From positions 1-15,753 of the forward strand of contig JALWZV010000049.1 of assembly GCA_027002315.1 (NCBI GenBank): a stretch of DNA of 15,753 nt, read 5' to 3'. The first letter of the stretch is position 1. Each line of letters begins with the position of its first letter. The notes under the pieces were generated by a model, which was not told where the DNA came from, did no database searches, and saw only the letters and a program-made list of their open reading frames with translations. The position numbers and the translations under genes are program-made. The stretch comes from Candidatus Roizmanbacteria bacterium (lineage in GTDB: Bacteria; Patescibacteriota; Microgenomatia; UBA1406; GWC2-37-13). This document shows, piece after piece, positions 12,335-15,753 of this stretch.

Positions 12335-12359
12335 ACAAGCACTGTTTTATCTTTTTTTT
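12324..12359 (+). terminator. Candidate intrinsic terminator of the riboswitch gene
   Basis: TAAAACA (12324-12330) pairs with TGTTTTA (12343-12349) across a 12-nt loop, and eight T residues follow at 12352-12359. The stem is AT-only apart from one C-G pair and is therefore weak, but the T-run is strong. It overlaps the stop codon of the riboswitch gene and the 3' coding end of the opposing pduO gene. Confidence 0.45.
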
Positions 12360-12846
12360 CGTATTTTCTAGTCAAGGCGTACAAAAAATCAGAGAGTCGG
12401 TTGAGGTATTTAACGCTTAAAGAAAACACTTCTGGTTTTATCTCCTTTTTTGCCGCAACAATTCTTCTTTCTGCTCGACGACAGATACTTCGGACAATAT
12501 GAGAAAGAGTTATAACCGGCGCCTGTCCAGGTAAAATAAACCTATTAAGTTGTAACCTATTTGACAATATCTTATCTATATATTGTTCAATTTTTTTAAC
12601 AGAGTTGTTTACACTCTCTAGATCTGTTTCAGCTCCAGAAAGTGAGGCCATTATCAGGTATAAATCTTTCTGAGCACCGACAATTACATCTTTATCATCT
12701 TTACCAACCTTGTGTGTTAGATGACCTAAAAATGATGTCAGCTCATCTATGGTTCCGATAGCCTCAATAACAGGATTGTCCTTACTGACTTTTTTTCCAC
12801 CGAAAAGAGTTGTTGTTCCTGTGTCCCCCTTCTTTGTGTAAATCAT
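12331..12846 (-). CDS. pduO: Cob(I)yrinic acid a,c-diamide adenosyltransferase, PduO type
   Basis: This enzyme transfers the adenosyl group of ATP to cob(I)alamin, making adenosylcobalamin. At 171 residues it is a single PduO/MMAB-type domain (trimeric helical bundle). The ATP-binding N-terminal motif 'YTKKGDTGTTTLFGG' (3-17) is complete. It is followed by 'AIGTIDELTSFLG' (29-41), 'FILPG' (103-107), the conserved basic block 'RSICRRAERR' (119-128) and 'YLNRLSDFLYALTR' (147-160). The gene starts 15 nt after the nrdJ stop in the same direction. Its obvious task here is to supply NrdJ with cofactor from salvaged cobalamin, since no other adenosylcobalamin enzyme is in view. The C-terminal coding end overlaps the convergent riboswitch gene by 4 nt and carries that gene's putative terminator. 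Confidence 0.93.
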   Translation of the reverse strand: MIYTKKGDTGTTTLFGGKKVSKDNPVIEAIGTIDELTSFLGHLTHKVGKDDKDVIVGAQKDLYLIMASLSGAETDLESVNNSVKKIEQYIDKILSNRLQLNRFILPGQAPVITLSHIVRSICRRAERRIVAAKKEIKPEVFSLSVKYLNRLSDFLYALTRKYEKKDKTVLV

Positions 12847-12861
12847 CTTATTTCGTTTTAA

Positions 12862-15213
12862 TTAACACTCTGAGTATCCACAGCTGTAACATTTTTTACA
12901 CCCCTCTTCATTAACCAGCGTTGCTTCTCCGCAAGCAGGACAGATATCAAAGTTACTGTTTTTCTTAAACTCGATTAGTGATGGTTGTAATGTTTTATGA
13001 GTTATATCAACCTCACCGCCATTGTTATCCTCCACAACGACCTTTTCATTAAGCTTGAAATGCGTGGATAAAACTTTAGCTAGCGCATCAGGTAAACTTT
13101 TGATTTTGTTCTTACCAAACCCTAACACTCTTGATCCACCTATACCTTCTAACTGATCAATAATCTCAAGCACTCTTTTGTGTGTTGGAATTGTGGACGA
13201 GAAACGTAGAGCCAGTGAGATTAATCTTCCCATTCCTTCAGCCATGGCGTAAATATCTGATCCAGCCTTGCCAACGTTTACAAAAACCTCTAATGGTTCT
13301 CCTCCTCCATTGGTGTTGATTGTGATAAAGGCGACGCCAACAGGAGTCTCGATTCTGTAAGTTGAGCCTTTAACCACAACAGGTCGTGGTTTTATTATGT
13401 ACTTAGGCTCCTGTTTTTTAGGCTTATCATTATTATCCTCCTTTTTTGTTAAAACCCCTGGTCTTGAGCCTTCTCTCATATAGGTAATACCCTTACATCC
13501 TAGGTCATATGCCAGTGTGTAAAGCTTCTTTACATCTTCAATACTGTGAGTTTTGGGTGCGTTTACTGTTTTGGAGATAGAGGCATCAACATATTTTTGA
13601 ATTGCTGCCTGAACCTTAATATGCTCTTCTGGTGTTAGAGTGCTGGCGTTAGCAAACCACTCAGGTTTTTTAACCTTGCCGGCCTCGAAATCCTCTTTGT
13701 GTTTCTTGTACCATTCTTCCCAAAGATGATGTCTAATAACATGTTCACCTAACCTATCTCTGCGCACAAACTCGAACTCAAACACAGGCTCAATTCCAGA
13801 TGTTGTTCCTGCCATTAAAGATGTTGAGCCTGTTGGTGCTTGCATAAGCAACAGAGAATTTCTTACCCCGTATTTCTTAATATCATTTTGAATATCCTTT
13901 GGTAATTGCTGGATAAATTTTCCTTTTGGGTACAGCTTTTTATCGAACTTTGGGAAAGCTCCTTTTTCTTTTGCCAACTCAACAGAGGTTCTGTATGCCT
14001 CATCTCTTATGATTTTATAGATCTTTTCTATAAACTTTATAGACTTATCACTACCATATCTCATATGGAGCTTTATTAATGTGTCTCCTAACCCCATGGT
14101 TCCTAATCCCAGTCTTCTTTCTCCGTTAAGTTGCATTTTTTTAATACCGTCAAAGATATATGGATCCATATCTATGACTATGTCTTGAAAGCGGACCGCA
14201 ATAGGAACGATTTTTTTAAGCGTTTTAAAATCAAACCTACCTTTTTTATCTATATTGGAGTACTTTACAAGGTTTGATAGATTTATTGATCCCAGATTAC
14301 ATACTCCATAAGGAGGCAAACCTTCTTCTCCACAAGGATTGACACAATTTATTTTGTTCCAGTACCAGTTATTATGCCATTTGTTGTATCTCTCAGTAAA
14401 AACAACCCCTGGTTCTGCAGAGTTCCAAGCAGCGCTAGCTATCATATCCCAGATCTTTCTTGCCTTTACCACTTTATGGACATTAATCTTTTTACCTAAT
14501 TTTTTCCACTCCTGTATATCACCATTCCACAACTCATCATAATCTGGGTCATTTGTGTCCGGAAAGACTAAAGCCCAGTCACCGTCATTTTTTACAGCGC
14601 TCATAAAGCTGTCAGAGATGTTTATTGATAGATTTGCACCATTAATACGCGAGAGATCTTTTTTAACAGTGATAAATTCTTCTATATCTGGATGCCAGTC
14701 CCAGAGCATAAGCATAAGCGCTCCTCGACGTGACCCTCCTTGTTGGATTATGTCCTTGGTTGCAACAGAAAAAAGCTCTGCCCAGTTAACTGGACCGGAA
14801 GAGAAACCGTTAACCTTTTTAACTCTTGCTCCTCTTGGTCTTAAGGACGACATGTTAATACCAACACCACCGCCTCTAGCCATAATCTCAACCATTTGTT
14901 TTAGTGTTTCTAAGATTCCTCCCCGTGAGTCTTTGGGGCTTGGGATTACAAAACAATTATAATACGTAACATTAAACCCTGATCCTGCTCCAGCTAAAAT
15001 TCTTCCACCAGGAACATACTTAAAGTTTTTCATTGCCCAATAAAAGTCTTTTTCCAGCTTTTTATGTAGGGATTTGTTTTCGTCGTTTATAGCTACAGAA
15101 TGAGCTACACGATGCCACATATCCTCTGGTCTTAGCTCTGTGGGATTACCATTTTTATCTTTTAACGAATAACGATCTAAGAAGACCTTTTCAGATATTT
15201 TACTGAGTTTCAT
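12862..15213 (-). CDS. nrdJ: Adenosylcobalamin-dependent ribonucleoside-diphosphate reductase (class II)
   Basis: The 783-residue class II RNR makes deoxyribonucleotides, using adenosylcobalamin to generate the active-site thiyl radical. 'NPCGEEGLPPYGVCNLGSIN' (292-311) carries the radical set N292, C294, E296. C305 and C87 (in 'YYNCFVIP') form the redox pair; the 11-residue C294-C305 distance equals that of C322-C333 in the Thermotoga enzyme. 'QGGSRRGALMLML', 'GTMGLGD' and 'APTGSTSLMAGTTSGIEP' are further landmarks. A TSCPD-type domain spans about 630-745. The C-terminus is a Cys cluster (758, 761, 772, 775, 778, 783) that probably relays reducing power. No N-terminal ATP-cone is present, so allosteric activity control by that domain is lacking. 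The start lies 18 nt after the nrdR stop, with no Shine-Dalgarno sequence. Thioredoxin is the likely electron donor. Confidence 0.96.
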   Translation of the reverse strand: MKLSKISEKVFLDRYSLKDKNGNPTELRPEDMWHRVAHSVAINDENKSLHKKLEKDFYWAMKNFKYVPGGRILAGAGSGFNVTYYNCFVIPSPKDSRGGILETLKQMVEIMARGGGVGINMSSLRPRGARVKKVNGFSSGPVNWAELFSVATKDIIQQGGSRRGALMLMLWDWHPDIEEFITVKKDLSRINGANLSINISDSFMSAVKNDGDWALVFPDTNDPDYDELWNGDIQEWKKLGKKINVHKVVKARKIWDMIASAAWNSAEPGVVFTERYNKWHNNWYWNKINCVNPCGEEGLPPYGVCNLGSINLSNLVKYSNIDKKGRFDFKTLKKIVPIAVRFQDIVIDMDPYIFDGIKKMQLNGERRLGLGTMGLGDTLIKLHMRYGSDKSIKFIEKIYKIIRDEAYRTSVELAKEKGAFPKFDKKLYPKGKFIQQLPKDIQNDIKKYGVRNSLLLMQAPTGSTSLMAGTTSGIEPVFEFEFVRRDRLGEHVIRHHLWEEWYKKHKEDFEAGKVKKPEWFANASTLTPEEHIKVQAAIQKYVDASISKTVNAPKTHSIEDVKKLYTLAYDLGCKGITYMREGSRPGVLTKKEDNNDKPKKQEPKYIIKPRPVVVKGSTYRIETPVGVAFITINTNGGGEPLEVFVNVGKAGSDIYAMAEGMGRLISLALRFSSTIPTHKRVLEIIDQLEGIGGSRVLGFGKNKIKSLPDALAKVLSTHFKLNEKVVVEDNNGGEVDITHKTLQPSLIEFKKNSNFDICPACGEATLVNEEGCKKCYSCGYSEC

Positions 15214-15231
15214 ATACTTTTATTGGGAAAT

Positions 15232-15678
15232 TTATAACACCTTTTTTAACTCTTTCTCAAACTCATCTATGTCCACAAATCTTTTAAACACAGATGCAAA
15301 TCTAATATACGCAACCTTATCTAATCTTTTCAGTTGTCGTGCCACAATTTGCCCGATTGTTTTACTCTCTACCTCTGTTGTGTCCTTTTGTCTGATGGTT
15401 GACTCCGTCTTTTGCACAATCTCATCTATTTGCTGTGCAGTTATCTTTGTCTTACCTGTCGCCTTCAATATTCCACTCTTTAATTTTTCTGCACTAAACC
15501 TCTCTCTTCTGCCATCACGCTTTATTACCAAAATAGGACTAAACTCAACCCTTTCGTAAGTTGTAAATCTTTTTCCACATTTCGGACACTGTCTCCTTCT
15601 TCTTATTGCGGTTCCATCAGAAACCACTCTGGTCTCAATAACATCGGTATCGGCGTTTTGACAAAAAATACACTTCAT
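15232..15678 (-). CDS. nrdR: Transcriptional repressor NrdR
   Basis: The 148-residue protein has the standard NrdR layout and length. An N-terminal zinc ribbon (C3, C6, C31, C34) includes the DNA-contacting basic run 'AIRRRRQCPKCGKRFTTYE'. An ATP-cone domain (about 49-138) begins 'VIKRDGRRERFSAEKL'. NrdR senses ATP/dATP and represses RNR genes. Here it heads an operon with nrdJ and pduO, so it would control both the reductase and the enzyme making its cofactor. Because NrdJ lacks its own ATP-cone, NrdR may be the main dATP-sensing element of the pathway. Two NrdR-box-like palindromes lie over and upstream of its start codon. The ATG at 15676-15678 places the zinc ribbon at the usual distance from the N-terminus. 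Confidence 0.96.
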   Translation of the reverse strand: MKCIFCQNADTDVIETRVVSDGTAIRRRRQCPKCGKRFTTYERVEFSPILVIKRDGRRERFSAEKLKSGILKATGKTKITAQQIDEIVQKTESTIRQKDTTEVESKTIGQIVARQLKRLDKVAYIRFASVFKRFVDIDEFEKELKKVL

Positions 15679-15685
15679 ATAGTGG
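15670..15685 (-). promoter_or_regulatory. NrdR box, proximal
   Basis: The 16-mer ACACTTCATATAGTGG matches the NrdR-box consensus ACACWATATATWGTGT at 13 of 16 positions. It spans the nrdR start codon, so a bound repressor would block transcription start or early elongation. Confidence 0.6.
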
Positions 15686-15693
15686 TATTCAAC

Positions 15694-15722
15694 ACTTTAA
15701 AACACTACTCCTAGTTTTGCAA
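15694..15722 (-). promoter_or_regulatory. Candidate promoter of nrdR-nrdJ-pduO
   Basis: On the minus strand TTGCAA (15717-15722), a 17-nt spacer and TAAAGT (15694-15699) form a weak sigma70-like pair. The distal NrdR box lies within it. The -10 match is poor, so the assignment is tentative. Confidence 0.35.
15702..15717 (-). promoter_or_regulatory. NrdR box, distal
   Basis: ACACTACTCCTAGTTT matches the consensus at 11 of 16 positions, with both outer half-sites kept (ACACTA...TAGT). It starts 32 bp from the proximal box, about three helical turns, which is the spacing typical for NrdR box pairs. It fills the spacer of the candidate nrdR promoter. Confidence 0.5.
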
Positions 15723-15753
15723 GAGGTATAAATATATACAAACTATATCAATA

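Noticed and set aside
14555..14962. A 135-codon open frame on the plus strand inside nrdJ
   Set aside because: It is antisense to the most conserved part of nrdJ, has no ribosome-binding site or promoter and no recognisable protein character.

Overview
The window reads like a compact, AT-rich bacterial chromosome, most plausibly a Patescibacteria/CPR-type (Microgenomates-like) genome. This is inferred from the gene content: a SpoIID protein with a PcsB-like coiled coil, a small T4SS-pilin-like protein, a tail-anchored PATG protein, ComF, a B12-dependent ribonucleotide reductase with no visible B12 synthesis, and several exported hypothetical proteins. Genes abut or overlap almost everywhere. 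TGA is used as a stop (for example at 2569-2571 and 10682-10684), so the code is the standard bacterial one. A lineage assignment from sequence alone is provisional.

Left part (1-8420). dnaN is followed after 1 nt by a PIN-domain gene of the RNA ligase partner family. It converges with a membrane protein of unknown role. A tRNA-Gln(CTG) comes next, and its 3' end lies 2 nt from the end of an oppositely oriented T4SS-pilin-like gene. That gene diverges from a large exported SpoIID-domain protein. Then follow a PATG-type surface protein (minus), a histidine phosphatase (plus), a nucleotidyltransferase-like protein of unknown role (minus, overlapping the phosphatase tail by 89 bp), an anchored Thr/Pro-rich protein and comF (plus).

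Middle part (8425-10996). A thioredoxin gene and a previously easy-to-miss 38-residue membrane protein form a small minus-strand unit, divergent from a GT-C-like membrane glycosyltransferase. The glycosyltransferase ends inside a short tandem repeat. After it lies the only long non-coding stretch (10685-11152). Its first half is a mosaic of GC-rich hairpin repeats unlike the rest of the window. Its second half holds a sigma70-like promoter and a cobalamin riboswitch.

Right part (10949-15753) is a B12/deoxynucleotide island. nrdR, nrdJ (adenosylcobalamin-dependent class II RNR) and a PduO-type cobalamin adenosyltransferase form a minus-strand operon, apparently controlled by two NrdR boxes spaced 32 bp start to start upstream of nrdR. 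Converging on it is a 393-residue protein of unknown function with a C-terminal zinc ribbon, expressed from the cobalamin riboswitch. Cobalamin level and dNTP level therefore seem to be read by two separate sensors on two facing transcription units. The riboswitch-controlled orphan is the best candidate for something undescribed.

A recurring theme is promoter geometry. For many genes a clear -10 box ends only 7-11 nt before the start codon, with no Shine-Dalgarno sequence, which implies leaderless transcripts. The riboswitch gene is the clear exception.
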